In this document: positions 32,014-40,930 of the stretch, in pieces
Numbering within the stretch: the first letter of the stretch is position 1
Layout of the letters: every line of letters begins with the position of its first letter
Assembly: GCA_947566075.1 (NCBI GenBank)
Contig: CANOIM010000013.1
Span: 1 to 62,064, forward strand
Source: an uncultured Eggerthellaceae bacterium
GTDB taxonomy: Bacteria > Actinomycetota > Coriobacteriia > Coriobacteriales > Eggerthellaceae
DNA: 62,064 nt
Reading direction: 5' to 3'
Translations under genes and position numbers: made by a program
The notes under the pieces: generated by a model
Database searches by the model: none
Told to the model about the DNA's origin: nothing
What the model saw: only the letters and a program-made list of their open reading frames with translations

Positions 32014-33231
32014 ATGCCGCGCACCTTCGAGGTGGTGAACCTCGGCTGCAAGGTGAACCGGGTGGAATCCGATCGCTTCGAGGCGGCCCTGCGCACCTCT
32101 GGCTTCCAGGGAAGCGAAGGCCACGGAGCGGATGTGGTGGTAGTGAACACCTGCACGGTCACGGGCGAAGCCGAGAAGAAGACCCGCAAGGCCGTGCGGC
32201 GGGCCCTGCGTCGGAACCCCCAGGCCATCGTCTATGTGACCGGATGCGCTGCCGCGCTGGATGCAGCCACCTATCAGGCCATGGATGGGCGCGTGCGCGT
32301 CCTGGGGAAGCCTGAGCTCTTGGAGGAGCTTCAGCATCCCGTTGAGGGGTGCAGCGCTCCTCAGGCTGCGCTTCCCGCAGATAGGGTGCGCGTGGGGGTC
32401 AAGGTCCAGGATGGCTGCAGCAACGCCTGCACCTACTGCATCGTCCACGTGGCCCGGGGCCCCGCTCGCAGCGTGGCCCCTGATGGGGTCATCGCTCAGT
32501 GCTGTTCCCTGGTGGAAGAGGGAGTGCCCGAGGTGGTGCTCACGGGCATCAATCTGGGGGCCTATGAATGGGAGGGCATGGGGCTTTCCGGCCTGCTCGA
32601 GCGCTTGTTGGAAGAGGTGCCCTGGGGCACGTCCTCTCGGATGCGCCTCTCCAGCCTAGAGCCTCAGGATGTCACTGAGGGGTTGGTGAAGGTGATAGCC
32701 CGCTCCCAAGGCCTCATCTGCCGCCACCTCCACCTGCCGCTGCAATCAGGCAGCTCCCGCATGCTCCATCAGATGGGGCGTCGCTATGACGCACCTGCCT
32801 TCGCCGCCACCGTTGAGCTCCTGAGAGGGCTTCTCCCTACCTTGAGCTTGACCACCGACGTCATCGTGGGGTTCCCGGGAGAGACGGAGGAGGATTTCCA
32901 GGCCACCTTGAGCCTTTGTGAGCAGGCTGCCTTCTCCAAGATCCATGTGTTCCCCTATTCTTTGCGTGCAGGCACCCCTGCGGCCAAGCGCCCTGATCAG
33001 ATACCCTTCGCCGTGAAGCAGGAGCGTGCCCGCATCCTGCGTTCGCTCTCAGGCGAGCTTCGACGCCTTGACCTCATCCGGCGCTTGGGCAGCCGGGAGC
33101 GGGTGGTGATCGAACAGGAAGCCCAGGGCCGCACGGAGAGCTACCATGAGGTGCCCGTCTCACCTGAGCTTCCGGTGGGGGTGCTCCTTGAGGTAGAGAT
33201 GGTCCCGAGAATGCTAGAATGTCACCTATGA
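32014..33231 (+). CDS. mtaB: tRNA (N6-L-threonylcarbamoyladenosine37-C2)-methylthiotransferase MtaB
   Basis: The 405-residue enzyme converts t6A37 to ms2t6A37 in tRNAs. It has the N-terminal MTTase domain (LGCKVNRVESD, VVVNTCTVTGEAE, TGCAA), the radical SAM cluster in CSNACTYCIV and the C-terminal TRAM-like region. It starts directly at the rsmE stop. It is one of three methylthiotransferase paralogues in this window, with rimO and miaB; the LGCKVN version marks MtaB. Confidence 0.93.
   Translation: MPRTFEVVNLGCKVNRVESDRFEAALRTSGFQGSEGHGADVVVVNTCTVTGEAEKKTRKAVRRALRRNPQAIVYVTGCAAALDAATYQAMDGRVRVLGKPELLEELQHPVEGCSAPQAALPADRVRVGVKVQDGCSNACTYCIVHVARGPARSVAPDGVIAQCCSLVEEGVPEVVLTGINLGAYEWEGMGLSGLLERLLEEVPWGTSSRMRLSSLEPQDVTEGLVKVIARSQGLICRHLHLPLQSGSSRMLHQMGRRYDAPAFAATVELLRGLLPTLSLTTDVIVGFPGETEEDFQATLSLCEQAAFSKIHVFPYSLRAGTPAAKRPDQIPFAVKQERARILRSLSGELRRLDLIRRLGSRERVVIEQEAQGRTESYHEVPVSPELPVGVLLEVEMVPRMLECHL
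33212..33220 (+). promoter_or_regulatory. Candidate promoter giving a leaderless phoH transcript
   Basis: TGCTAGAAT, identical to the site before dapA, lies inside the last codons of mtaB. Transcription would start near 33227, one base before the ATG at 33228. No ribosome-binding site precedes that ATG. Confidence 0.35.
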
Positions 33232-34184
33232 CAGAGATGCTCACCACCAAGCTGACCATTCCCGTGGATGTCCCCATGGTCTCTATCACAGGCGTTGCCG
33301 ATGAGCTCTTGCGCCTGATCCAGGATTCCTTCTCGGCGAAGATATCCCTCCAGGGTTCTGAGATATCCATCACGGGCACTGAGGCAGACCGGGAGGCCCT
33401 GGTCACGCTCTTCTCGGAGATGGTGGCTCACATCCAGTCAGGTCAAGCTCTGAACAGCGCGGCCGTGCGCAACCTCATGGGGCTCACGCGCAGCGATTCC
33501 CTAAGCCCCAGCTCTTTGCGTCAGGATGTGATCTTGACCCACAAGGGCCGGGTCATCCGCCCGAAGACCGAGGGTCAGAAGCGCTACGTGGATGCCGTGC
33601 GAAGCCATGACATCACCTTCGCCGTAGGCTGTGCGGGCACCGGCAAGACCTATCTGGCCATGGCGTTGGCCGTGGCGGCCTTGGAGCGCAAGGAAGTGGA
33701 TAGGCTCATCTTCTCTCGGCCCATCGTGGAAGCGGGGGAGAACCTGGGCTTTTTGCCAGGCACCCTCACGGAGAAGGTAGACCCTTACATCCGCCCCCTC
33801 TACGACGCCCTCTTCGCTATGATGGACGCTGACCGCGCAGGCGGCCTCATCGAACGCGGCATCATAGAGATAGCCCCCTTGGCATTCATGCGGGGCCGCA
33901 CCTTGAGCGGCAGCTTCATCATCTTGGACGAGGCTCAGAACGCCACGCGGGAGCAGATGAAGATGTTCCTCACGCGCTTGGGCTCGGGTTCCAAGATGGT
34001 CATCACCGGTGACATGAGCCAAAGCGATCTGACAGGGGGTGCCTCTGGGCTTCGTCAAGCCCTTGAGGTGCTCCAGGGCATCGAAGCCATAGCGCTTTGC
34101 CATTTGGATGGAAAGGACGTGGTCCGCAATTCACTGGTATCCCAGATCATCGCCGCCTACGAGGCGCACGGGCGGGAGGAGTGA
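33228..34184 (+). CDS. PhoH-like ATPase
   Basis: The 318-residue protein has an N-terminal KH-like domain and an ATPase domain with Walker A GCAGTGKT and IILDEAQNATREQMKMFLTR. PhoH proteins are RNA-associated ATPases; the steady neighbourhood with ybeY and era points to ribosome or RNA metabolism. The start is ambiguous between 33219 and 33228. I prefer 33228 (MTEMLTTKLTIPVD) because it resembles relatives and fits the promoter at 33212. It overlaps the mtaB stop. Confidence 0.92.
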   Translation: MTEMLTTKLTIPVDVPMVSITGVADELLRLIQDSFSAKISLQGSEISITGTEADREALVTLFSEMVAHIQSGQALNSAAVRNLMGLTRSDSLSPSSLRQDVILTHKGRVIRPKTEGQKRYVDAVRSHDITFAVGCAGTGKTYLAMALAVAALERKEVDRLIFSRPIVEAGENLGFLPGTLTEKVDPYIRPLYDALFAMMDADRAGGLIERGIIEIAPLAFMRGRTLSGSFIILDEAQNATREQMKMFLTRLGSGSKMVITGDMSQSDLTGGASGLRQALEVLQGIEAIALCHLDGKDVVRNSLVSQIIAAYEAHGREE

Positions 34185-34186
34185 GC

Positions 34187-34648
34187 ATGGATGCGCTCAT
34201 CACCGTTGACCATGGCGAAGGCCTCATAGAGGTATCGCGCGCAGAGCAGCTCATCGCCTTCGCTGCAGACCAGCTCAAGCTCCCCGCATCCTCTGAGGTG
34301 TCCATCACCTTCGTGGCGAATGAGGAGATGGCGCGCTTGAACGAGGGGTTCCGCGGCAAGCAAGGCCCTACGGATGTGCTCTCCTTCGAATGCGACAACC
34401 TGGATGATGGCTTTCCTCAAGATACGGCCTTCCAGGCAGGGGATATCATCATCGCGCCGGATGTGGCCGCGGCCCACGCATCAGAGCTGGGCCATCCTCT
34501 GGCTTGGGAGATAGACACCCTGCTCGTCCATGGCCTGCTCCATCTGATAGGCTATGACCACCTAGAGGAAGAGGAAGCCCAGGTGATGGAAGGGCTCCAG
34601 GATGATATCCTCGCCTCTTGGAGGCAGGGGATCGAAGGTGGCCGGTGA
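34187..34648 (+). CDS. ybeY: Endoribonuclease YbeY
   Basis: YbeY is a metal-dependent RNase that matures the 3' end of 16S rRNA and monitors ribosomes. The 153-residue protein ends its catalytic region with HGLLHLIGYDH (the H-x3-H-x5-H zinc site). ATG 34187 follows GGGAGGAG at ideal spacing. Longer in-frame versions would run into phoH. Confidence 0.95.
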   Translation: MDALITVDHGEGLIEVSRAEQLIAFAADQLKLPASSEVSITFVANEEMARLNEGFRGKQGPTDVLSFECDNLDDGFPQDTAFQAGDIIIAPDVAAAHASELGHPLAWEIDTLLVHGLLHLIGYDHLEEEEAQVMEGLQDDILASWRQGIEGGR

Positions 34649-35070
34649 CGCACCCGGATGACAATCAGCAGAAGCGCTACGTTCGCCATGTGGGAGACAC
34701 GAGTCGGTTCACCCTGGGCCATGCCTTCTCCTGCGCCCAGGACGGCCTCCGTTACGGGCTCATCACCCAGCGCAACTTCAAGATCCACGCCTTCTTCGCC
34801 ATCCTGGCCATCATCTTAGGGTTCGCCTTGGGGATCAGCGGTGCGGAATGGTGCGCCATCGTGCTCTGCATCGTGGGCGTCTTCGCCTTGGAGCTGGCCA
34901 ACACGGCCGTAGAATCAGCCATAGACCTCATCTCCCCGGAATGGAGCGAACTGGCCAAGCGAGCGAAGGATTGCGCGGCGGCCTCGGTCTATGTGGCGGC
35001 CCTTGGTTCGGTGATCATCGCGGGCATCGTCTTCTTGCCGAAGCTGCTCACCCTCGGGGGAGCGGGGTGA
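34645..35070 (+). CDS. dgkA: Diacylglycerol/undecaprenol kinase
   Basis: The 141-residue membrane protein has three hydrophobic helices and the DgkA signature ELANTAVESAIDLIS. In Gram-positives these enzymes phosphorylate undecaprenol, feeding peptidoglycan lipid recycling. The GTG start overlaps the ybeY stop (GTGA) and follows AAGGTGG. Confidence 0.92.
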   Translation: MTHPDDNQQKRYVRHVGDTSRFTLGHAFSCAQDGLRYGLITQRNFKIHAFFAILAIILGFALGISGAEWCAIVLCIVGVFALELANTAVESAIDLISPEWSELAKRAKDCAAASVYVAALGSVIIAGIVFLPKLLTLGGAG

Positions 35071-35078
35071 CGCCTCCT

Positions 35079-36029
35079 ATGGATCTGGATGCCTTCTTCG
35101 CAGAGAACCCCCTGTCTGACGGCCAGGAGGTCTTGAGCGCCCCGCCGGGGTTCCGCTCTGGTTTCATCGCCTTGTGCGGGCGGCCCAATGCGGGCAAATC
35201 CACGCTCATGAACGCGCTGGTGGGAAGCAAGGTGGCCATCACCTCGGCAACCCCCCAGACCACGCGCACTCGCATCCGGGGCATCCTCACGCTGCCCGGC
35301 TCTCAGATGGTCTTCGTTGATACGCCGGGCCTCCACAAGCCCCACGATCTTCTGGGAGAGCAGCTGAATGCCCAGGCCACTTCGGCCTTGGAGGATGTGG
35401 ATATCGTGGCCATGGTGGTAGATTCCACCAAGCCCGTGGGTTCGGGGGACGAATGGGTGGCGGCTTCAGTGGCAGCCAGCCCGGCAGCGAAGATGCTCGT
35501 GCTCTCTAAGTCAGACATAGCTTCCCCTGATCAGACAGCAGAGCAGTTCGAACGGGCTCGGAACCTGGCTCCTTGGGATGCCGTGGTGTCCCTTTCGGCT
35601 GTCTCCGGCTACAATACGGGCGCCTTCTTGGACGAGGTCTTGCAGCTCTTGCCCTTGGGCCCTTTGTGGTTCCCCGAAGACGCCGTTTCCGATGTGGCTT
35701 TGGAGACCATGATCGCCGAGGTGGTGCGCGAGAAGGTCCTGCGCCACTTCCGGGAAGAAGTGCCCCACTCGGTGGGGGTCAAGGTGGATGAGCTGGAAGA
35801 TGGCAGCAGCCTCTTGCGGGCCGAGGCCTCCATATTCGTTGAGCGGGACAGCCAAAAGGCCATGCTCATCGGCGCGAAGGGGGCCCAGGTCAAGCGCATG
35901 GGGACGCAGGCTCGGGCTGACCTGGAGCAGATGTTCCATAAACGGGTCTATCTAGGCCTGAAGGTGAAGGTCAAGAAGAACTGGCGCAAGGATGAGCATG
36001 AGATCAGGCGCCTCGGATACATGGAGTGA
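35079..36029 (+). CDS. era: GTPase Era
   Basis: Era binds GTP and the 3' end of 16S rRNA during 30S assembly. The 316-residue protein shows G1 GRPNAGKST, G2/G3 DTPGLHKP, G4 SKSD (variant of NKxD) and a C-terminal KH domain (LIGAKGAQVKRMGTQAR). ATG 35079 has GGGGTGA eight bases upstream. A GTG at 35067 overlapping the dgkA stop is an alternative. The G4 motif reads L-S-K-S-D, so Asn is replaced by Ser. Confidence 0.95.
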   Translation: MDLDAFFAENPLSDGQEVLSAPPGFRSGFIALCGRPNAGKSTLMNALVGSKVAITSATPQTTRTRIRGILTLPGSQMVFVDTPGLHKPHDLLGEQLNAQATSALEDVDIVAMVVDSTKPVGSGDEWVAASVAASPAAKMLVLSKSDIASPDQTAEQFERARNLAPWDAVVSLSAVSGYNTGAFLDEVLQLLPLGPLWFPEDAVSDVALETMIAEVVREKVLRHFREEVPHSVGVKVDELEDGSSLLRAEASIFVERDSQKAMLIGAKGAQVKRMGTQARADLEQMFHKRVYLGLKVKVKKNWRKDEHEIRRLGYME

Positions 36030-36036
36030 CGCTCTG

Positions 36037-37422
36037 ATGGCTATGATCTGCCCCCGATGCGCAACGGTGAACAGGGACCAGGCCCGCTTCTGCGATGGCT
36101 GCGGGCTTGAGCTGGGGCTTGCGAAGACAGAGGCCCTGCAACCCGAAGGGCTGGACCCTCTTGCCCCTGAAGGGGAAGACCTCCCTGACACCATCGATCT
36201 GGATGATGGCCAGGCCACCCAGCAGCTGGGGACGTCCGAAGATCCCACCCGGCCGCTGGGAGTGGATGATACCCGCTTCTTCGGAGAGGGGTTCATCGAA
36301 GAGGCGGAGGCCTACAACCTCTCCAGCGCCAGCCTGACCCGTCCGCTCTCTCCGGCTGAGACCCAGGAGTTCCCGGCTGTTTCGGGGATGGCTGACACTC
36401 AGCAGAAGTCCTACAGCGCCTTAGGACCTCAAGGGGGTAAGAAGCCCTCCATGCCCGGAGGGCGCATCCGGAACAAGAAGCTCTTCGCCATCCTCATCAT
36501 CTGCGCCATCCTCTTGGCAGCAGCGGGGGTTGCCGTGGCCACTTATTCCCTGGAGCTCTGGGGCGGCAAGCAGGTGCCGGATGTGGTGGGGCTCAAGGCC
36601 CAGGATGCCACGGATAGGCTGGAGGAGGCGGGATTTGCGGTCTCTCAGGTGCTGGTGAAGTCTGATGATGTGGAGGGCATCGTGCTCAGCTCCCATCCCG
36701 GTTCGGGGGTGAGGGCCGAGGCAGGCAGCGAAGTGGTCATAGATGTCTCTTGCGCACGCACCATCCCTGAGGTGGTGGGGAAGGGCACCGAAGAGGCTCT
36801 GGCCCTCTTGCAGTCCGAGGGCTTCCAGAACGTTGAAGTGGTGGAGCAGAAGTCCAATGACGCTGCGGGCACCATCATCGCCGTGAGCCCTGAGGTGGGC
36901 ACGCGCTCAAAGGCCTCATCCACCATCACCCTGACCGCGGCCATCCCCTTCATCGTTCCCGCTACCACGGGTCTTTCCCTGGAAGAGGCCCAGGCCGCCT
37001 TGGAGGCGGAGGGTTACGGTTACACGGTGGCCTACGTCTATACCGAAGACGTGGCCGAGGGGAGCGTGCTGGGCACTGACCCTGCGGAGGGCGCAGAGCT
37101 GCCCTCAGGGTCTGAGGTCACCATCAATATAGCCAAGAGCCGCGCCGCTGAGGTCACCGCCTGGGCGCGGGATTGGTTCAACAGCGCGAAGACCTATACC
37201 TTGGATGGCGTTTCCTATGAGCTCTCCTCTATTGAGGATATCAGCTACACCGGCGGGGACGGATGCAGCTTCCGGGTGGTGATGCGCCCCTTCGAGACCC
37301 ACTCCTGGTTCGGATCCCAGCCGGAGACCCGCTATGGGAACGAGCAGACCATCAAGGGAGAGATGAGCTTCTCCTCTGACGGCACCCTTGCCACCATCAA
37401 CCCCAATCTCAAGCGGGCCTAG
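36037..37422 (+). CDS. Zinc-ribbon membrane protein with three PASTA domains, no kinase
   Basis: The 461-residue protein starts with a zinc ribbon (MICPRC ... FCDGCG), followed by about 110 acidic, threonine-containing residues with repeated TRPL-type segments, a membrane helix at about 149-171, and three PASTA domains outside (starting VPDVVGLKAQDA, IPEVVGKGTEEA, VPATTGLSLEEA). A C-terminal domain of about 90 residues is unassigned. PASTA domains sense peptidoglycan or lipid II, usually on Ser/Thr kinases, but no kinase domain is present. It could be an envelope sensor or a kinase substrate. Located between era and recO. Confidence 0.8.
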   Translation: MAMICPRCATVNRDQARFCDGCGLELGLAKTEALQPEGLDPLAPEGEDLPDTIDLDDGQATQQLGTSEDPTRPLGVDDTRFFGEGFIEEAEAYNLSSASLTRPLSPAETQEFPAVSGMADTQQKSYSALGPQGGKKPSMPGGRIRNKKLFAILIICAILLAAAGVAVATYSLELWGGKQVPDVVGLKAQDATDRLEEAGFAVSQVLVKSDDVEGIVLSSHPGSGVRAEAGSEVVIDVSCARTIPEVVGKGTEEALALLQSEGFQNVEVVEQKSNDAAGTIIAVSPEVGTRSKASSTITLTAAIPFIVPATTGLSLEEAQAALEAEGYGYTVAYVYTEDVAEGSVLGTDPAEGAELPSGSEVTINIAKSRAAEVTAWARDWFNSAKTYTLDGVSYELSSIEDISYTGGDGCSFRVVMRPFETHSWFGSQPETRYGNEQTIKGEMSFSSDGTLATINPNLKRA

Positions 37423-37427
37423 CATCC

Positions 37428-38213
37428 ATGGCTGAGAGGTCCTTGGATGCCCAAGTGGTGGTCCTGCGCAAGACCAAGCTGGGCGAATCAGACCTCATCT
37501 TGCACATGATGGATGCTTCGGGAAGCGCCCTTGAGGCCATCGCGAAGGGGGCGCGCAAGCCCACCTCCGCCAATTCAGCCCGGTTGGAGCTGTTCAACAG
37601 CGCTCAGGTCTCCTTCGCCCGGGGCAAGAATCTGGACATCGTCCGGGAAACGCGCCTTTTGCAGAGCCATGAGCAGATCCTGGCTGACCCGGTCCGCTTC
37701 GCCACCGCTTCGGTGATGGCGGAGGCCGCCGATGGCTGCATCCAGCCAGAGCTGGAGGTGCCGCGGCTCTTCCCCATGACCCAAGTGGCCTTCGCAGCCG
37801 TTGACCGCTCCCAAGAACAACAGGCCCCGCTTCTGGTGGCGGCCTATCTGCTGAAGCTGACAGGGCTTTTGGGCATGCGCCCCTCGCTCCTGACCTGTGC
37901 GGGATGCGGAGAGCCGCTGGCAGGGACCGCGGGAGGGAAGATGCGCTTCTCCTATGGAGATGGGGGAGCGCTCTGCGGGGAATGCGCCCAAGTGCTGAGC
38001 ACGGCTCCGGTGAGCGCAGCGGTGCTCCTGCGGGCAGGGTGGCTCCTAGGGGCCGCCTTCGAGGATATCTTGCAGGCCTCGGCCGGGGCGGAGGCGTGGG
38101 ACGTTCTACAGCTGGCCCACCAGTGGTTCGCCCATCAGACATCCTTGCGCCTGCGTTCGCTTCCCGCCTTCCACAGCCTTTGTGGTTGTATCCAAGCGCC
38201 ATCTGGCCTATAA
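37428..38213 (+). CDS. recO: DNA repair protein RecO
   Basis: RecO loads RecA at gaps together with RecR. The 261-residue protein has the OB-fold start (LDAQVVVLRKTKLGESDLIL) and the zinc-binding CAGCGE ... CGEC in the C-terminal domain. The era-recO proximity is typical. Its last bases contain the promoter of rpsO. Confidence 0.92.
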   Translation: MAERSLDAQVVVLRKTKLGESDLILHMMDASGSALEAIAKGARKPTSANSARLELFNSAQVSFARGKNLDIVRETRLLQSHEQILADPVRFATASVMAEAADGCIQPELEVPRLFPMTQVAFAAVDRSQEQQAPLLVAAYLLKLTGLLGMRPSLLTCAGCGEPLAGTAGGKMRFSYGDGGALCGECAQVLSTAPVSAAVLLRAGWLLGAAFEDILQASAGAEAWDVLQLAHQWFAHQTSLRLRSLPAFHSLCGCIQAPSGL

Positions 38214-38214
38214 T
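38186..38214 (+). promoter_or_regulatory. rpsO promoter
   Basis: TTGTAT (38186-38191), a 17-base spacer and the consensus TATAAT (38209-38214) overlap the end of recO. The transcript would carry a leader of about 130 bases. Confidence 0.7.
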
Positions 38215-38265
38215 CCGACGGCTGCGCAAAAGCGCGCATCTCCCCTTGGCTTCCATGGAACACCG

Positions 38266-38315
38266 CCTTGGTTGCCCAGAGGAGACGGCACAGGACAAGG
38301 CCGGGGCAGCCAAGG
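38266..38315 (+). promoter_or_regulatory. Structured rpsO leader, possible S15 control site
   Basis: CCTTGG-TT-GCCC (38266-38277) pairs with GGGC-AG-CCAAGG (38304-38315), giving ten pairs around a 2x2 internal loop. S15 is known to repress its own mRNA through leader structures that differ between lineages. This one does not resemble a form I can name. Confidence 0.5.
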
Positions 38316-38353
38316 CACCCGCGCCTGAGAAGAAGAAAGGTGTTGATCACAAG

Positions 38354-38641
38354 ATGGCCAACAAGTTCAGCATCACCAAGGAAGAGACCGCCAAGCTCAT
38401 CAAGGAGTATGGCAAGGATGAGAAGGACTCTGGCAGCGCAGAGGTCCAGGTGGCCATTCTGACGGAGCGCATCCGCAACCTCACCGAGCATCTGAAGATC
38501 CACAAGAAGGACAACCACACTCGCCGAGGTCTCATGAAGCTCATCGGCAAGCGGCGCGGCCTTCTGAAGTACATCAAGAACCGCAACATAGATGAGTACC
38601 GTGAGCTGATCAAGAAGCTCGGTATCCGCGACAACATCTAA
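38354..38641 (+). CDS. rpsO: Ribosomal protein S15
   Basis: The 95-residue 30S protein binds 16S rRNA helices 20-22. It has the characteristic GSAEVQVAILTERI, HKKDNHTRRGL and GKRRGLLKYIK segments. The N-terminus is about five residues longer than usual (MANKFSIT instead of starting near SIT). AAAGGTG precedes the ATG by 11 bases. A terminator follows, then pnp, the order found in most bacteria. Confidence 0.97.
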   Translation: MANKFSITKEETAKLIKEYGKDEKDSGSAEVQVAILTERIRNLTEHLKIHKKDNHTRRGLMKLIGKRRGLLKYIKNRNIDEYRELIKKLGIRDNI

Positions 38642-38657
38642 GCAGATCCTGTGAGCC

Positions 38658-38687
38658 AAGACCCGCTGAGCAAGGCGGGTCTTCTTT
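38658..38687 (+). terminator. Terminator after rpsO
   Basis: The perfect 9-base stem AAGACCCGC / GCGGGTCTT (38658-38666 and 38675-38683) is followed by CTTT. Probably leaky, allowing read-through into pnp. Confidence 0.7.
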
Positions 38688-38701
38688 CATAGAGAAGGAG
38701 C

Positions 38702-38724
38702 GTCAGCCGCATGGGGCGGCTGAC
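38702..38724 (+). promoter_or_regulatory. Hairpin in the pnp leader
   Basis: GTCAGCCGC / GCGGCTGAC (38702-38710 and 38716-38724) forms a perfect 9-base stem with a 5-base loop, 19 bases before the pnp ATG. It is reminiscent of the leader hairpin through which PNPase controls its own mRNA in enterobacteria; equivalence is not shown. Confidence 0.5.
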
Positions 38725-38743
38725 AAGAGGAGAAGGAAAGAGA

Positions 38744-40930
38744 ATGACAAAGATCGTTTCCGAGTTCGAGCTGTACGGCAAGTCCTATCGCTTCGAGACC
38801 GGAGAGCTTGCGAAGCAAGCCACGGGGGCCGTGCTGGTGACCTGCGGCGAGACCAGCGTCCTAGTGACCGCCGTAGTATCCAAGCAGCAGCGTGACTACG
38901 ACTTCTTCCCCCTGACCGTTGATTTCATGGAGAAGATGTACGCCGTGGGCCGCATACCAGGAGGGTATCTGAAGCGCGAGGCCAAGCCCTCGGACCATGG
39001 CACCCTCACGGCTCGCATGATAGACCGGCCCATTCGCCCCGGGTTCCCGGATGGGTTCAAGAACGAAGTGCACGTGGTGGCCACCACGCTGGTGAATGAT
39101 GGCCAGAATCCGCCCGATGCCATCTGCGTGGGAGGTGCCTCCGCGGCGCTTCTGGTAGGGGGCGCTCCTTTCGACGGCCCTGCTGCCTGCGTGCGCATCG
39201 GCCGCAACCGCGAAACGGGGGAGTTCATCGTCAACCCCACCATCGCAGAGCAAGAGTCCTCTGATCTGGAGCTCACCATCGCTGGCACCAAGGATTACAT
39301 CTCCATGGTGGAAGCAGGGGCTGACCAGATCTCCGAAGAGGACATGCTGGCCGCTATGACCTTCGCCCAGGAGGCCATCGGCGCCTTCTGTGACAAGCAG
39401 GCTGAGTTCATCGCCCAGGCGAACCCCACGCCCCTGGCGTATACCGTCCATGAGGCTGATCCGGCCGTGGCTGAGCGCGTGGGCCGCTTCGCCTCTGAGA
39501 TGGAAGCCGCCATCACCTCAGCGGACAAGGCCACCCGCCTGGAGCAGGTGGAGGCCCTGAAGGCGCGCATCACCGCCGATGAGTTCACCGAAGAAGAGCA
39601 GCAGGCTTGGGGCTCTGATATCGCCGCCGCCCTCAAGAAGCTGGAGAAGACTGCCATGCGTCAGATGATCCTCCAGCGGGGGGAGCGCGTGGATGGCCGC
39701 ACGCCCACGGAGGTACGGCCGCTCCACATCGTTCCCGGCTACCTGCCACGGGTCCACGGGTCCGGTCTCTTCCAGCGCGGGCAGACCCAGGCCCTCTCCG
39801 TTTGCACGTTGGGCATGCTCAATGAATGGCAACGCCTTGACACCATCTGGCCCGAAGAGGGCAAGCGCTACATGCACCAGTACAACTTCCCGCCCTACAG
39901 CACGGGGGAGACAGGGCGCATGGGCGCGCCGAAGCGCCGTGAGATAGGCCATGGTGCCCTGGCGGAGCGAGCGCTCCTGCCGGTGCTCCCCTCTGAGGAT
40001 GACTTCCCCTACGCCATCCGCGTGGTCTCTGAGATCCTGGAATCCAACGGTTCCTCGTCCATGGCCTCGGCCTGCGGGTCCACCCTGGCCCTCATGGATG
40101 CGGGCGTGCCCATCAAGGCACCGGTATCCGGTGTGGCCATGGGGCTCATCAAGGAAGGGGATGACGTGGTCATCCTCACTGACATCCAAGGCCTTGAGGA
40201 CTTCTTGGGTGACATGGATTTCAAGGTCTGCGGCACCGAAACGGGCATCACGGCCCTCCAGATGGATAACAAGGCCCGTGGCCTGTCCGTTGACATCCTT
40301 GCCCGGGCCCTGTCCCAGGCGAAGGAGGCCCGTGCCCATATCCTGGGGGCCATGCTGGCCACCATCAGCGCCCCGCGGGATGACATCAAGGACACGGCTC
40401 CCCGCATCGAGACCATCCATATCCCCCAGGATAAGATCCGTGAGGTCATCGGCAGCGGTGGCAAGGTGGTCCGCGGCATCCAAGAGGAAACGGGTGCCAG
40501 CATAGACATCCAAGAGGATGGCACCATCCATATCGCTGCGGTGGAGGGCCCGGCCGGGAAGGCCGCCAAGGACATGATCTTGGCCATCGTGAAAGAGCCC
40601 GAGGTGGGCGAGGTCTTCGATGGCGAAGTGGTGGGCATCAAGGATTTCGGCGCCTTCGTTCGCCTGACCCCCAGCAAGGATGGCCTGCTGCATATCTCCA
40701 AGGTGGCCAACGGCCGCGTGGGGAAGGTAGAGGACGTCCTTGACCTGGGCGATGTGATCAAGGTCCAGGTGACCGAAGTGGATCCGAAGACGGGCAAGAT
40801 ATCCCTGGATAGGCTTGACAAGCCGGATGCTCCGGCTGCCAGCGCTCCGGCGGGCGGCAATGACGGCAAGTCCGACAAGCCGCGCCCCGGCCAGGGGAAT
40901 CGTCGCCCGCGCAGGAGCCATCACGCATGA
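38744..40930 (+). CDS. pnp: Polyribonucleotide nucleotidyltransferase (PNPase)
   Basis: PNPase degrades RNA 3'-5' by phosphorolysis. The 728-residue protein contains two RNase PH domains separated by a helical domain (second core: GERVDGRTPTEVRPL, SGLFQRGQTQ, SSSMASACGSTLALMDAG), a KH domain (IREVIGSGGKVVRGIQEETG) and an S1 domain (GEVVGIKDFGAFVRL). ATG 38744 follows an AGGAGAAGG tract; an upstream ATG is part of the leader hairpin. The stop overlaps dapB (ATGA). Confidence 0.97.
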   Translation: MTKIVSEFELYGKSYRFETGELAKQATGAVLVTCGETSVLVTAVVSKQQRDYDFFPLTVDFMEKMYAVGRIPGGYLKREAKPSDHGTLTARMIDRPIRPGFPDGFKNEVHVVATTLVNDGQNPPDAICVGGASAALLVGGAPFDGPAACVRIGRNRETGEFIVNPTIAEQESSDLELTIAGTKDYISMVEAGADQISEEDMLAAMTFAQEAIGAFCDKQAEFIAQANPTPLAYTVHEADPAVAERVGRFASEMEAAITSADKATRLEQVEALKARITADEFTEEEQQAWGSDIAAALKKLEKTAMRQMILQRGERVDGRTPTEVRPLHIVPGYLPRVHGSGLFQRGQTQALSVCTLGMLNEWQRLDTIWPEEGKRYMHQYNFPPYSTGETGRMGAPKRREIGHGALAERALLPVLPSEDDFPYAIRVVSEILESNGSSSMASACGSTLALMDAGVPIKAPVSGVAMGLIKEGDDVVILTDIQGLEDFLGDMDFKVCGTETGITALQMDNKARGLSVDILARALSQAKEARAHILGAMLATISAPRDDIKDTAPRIETIHIPQDKIREVIGSGGKVVRGIQEETGASIDIQEDGTIHIAAVEGPAGKAAKDMILAIVKEPEVGEVFDGEVVGIKDFGAFVRLTPSKDGLLHISKVANGRVGKVEDVLDLGDVIKVQVTEVDPKTGKISLDRLDKPDAPAASAPAGGNDGKSDKPRPGQGNRRPRRSHHA

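Noticed and set aside
37904..38353. In-frame upstream extension of rpsO of about 150 codons
   Set aside because: It lies within recO and the leader; S15 proteins are about 89 residues, and a ribosome-binding site precedes ATG 38354.
38711..38743. Alternative pnp start at 38711
   Set aside because: The ATG is in the loop of a perfect hairpin and adds eleven residues not found in the family; the strong purine tract supports 38744.
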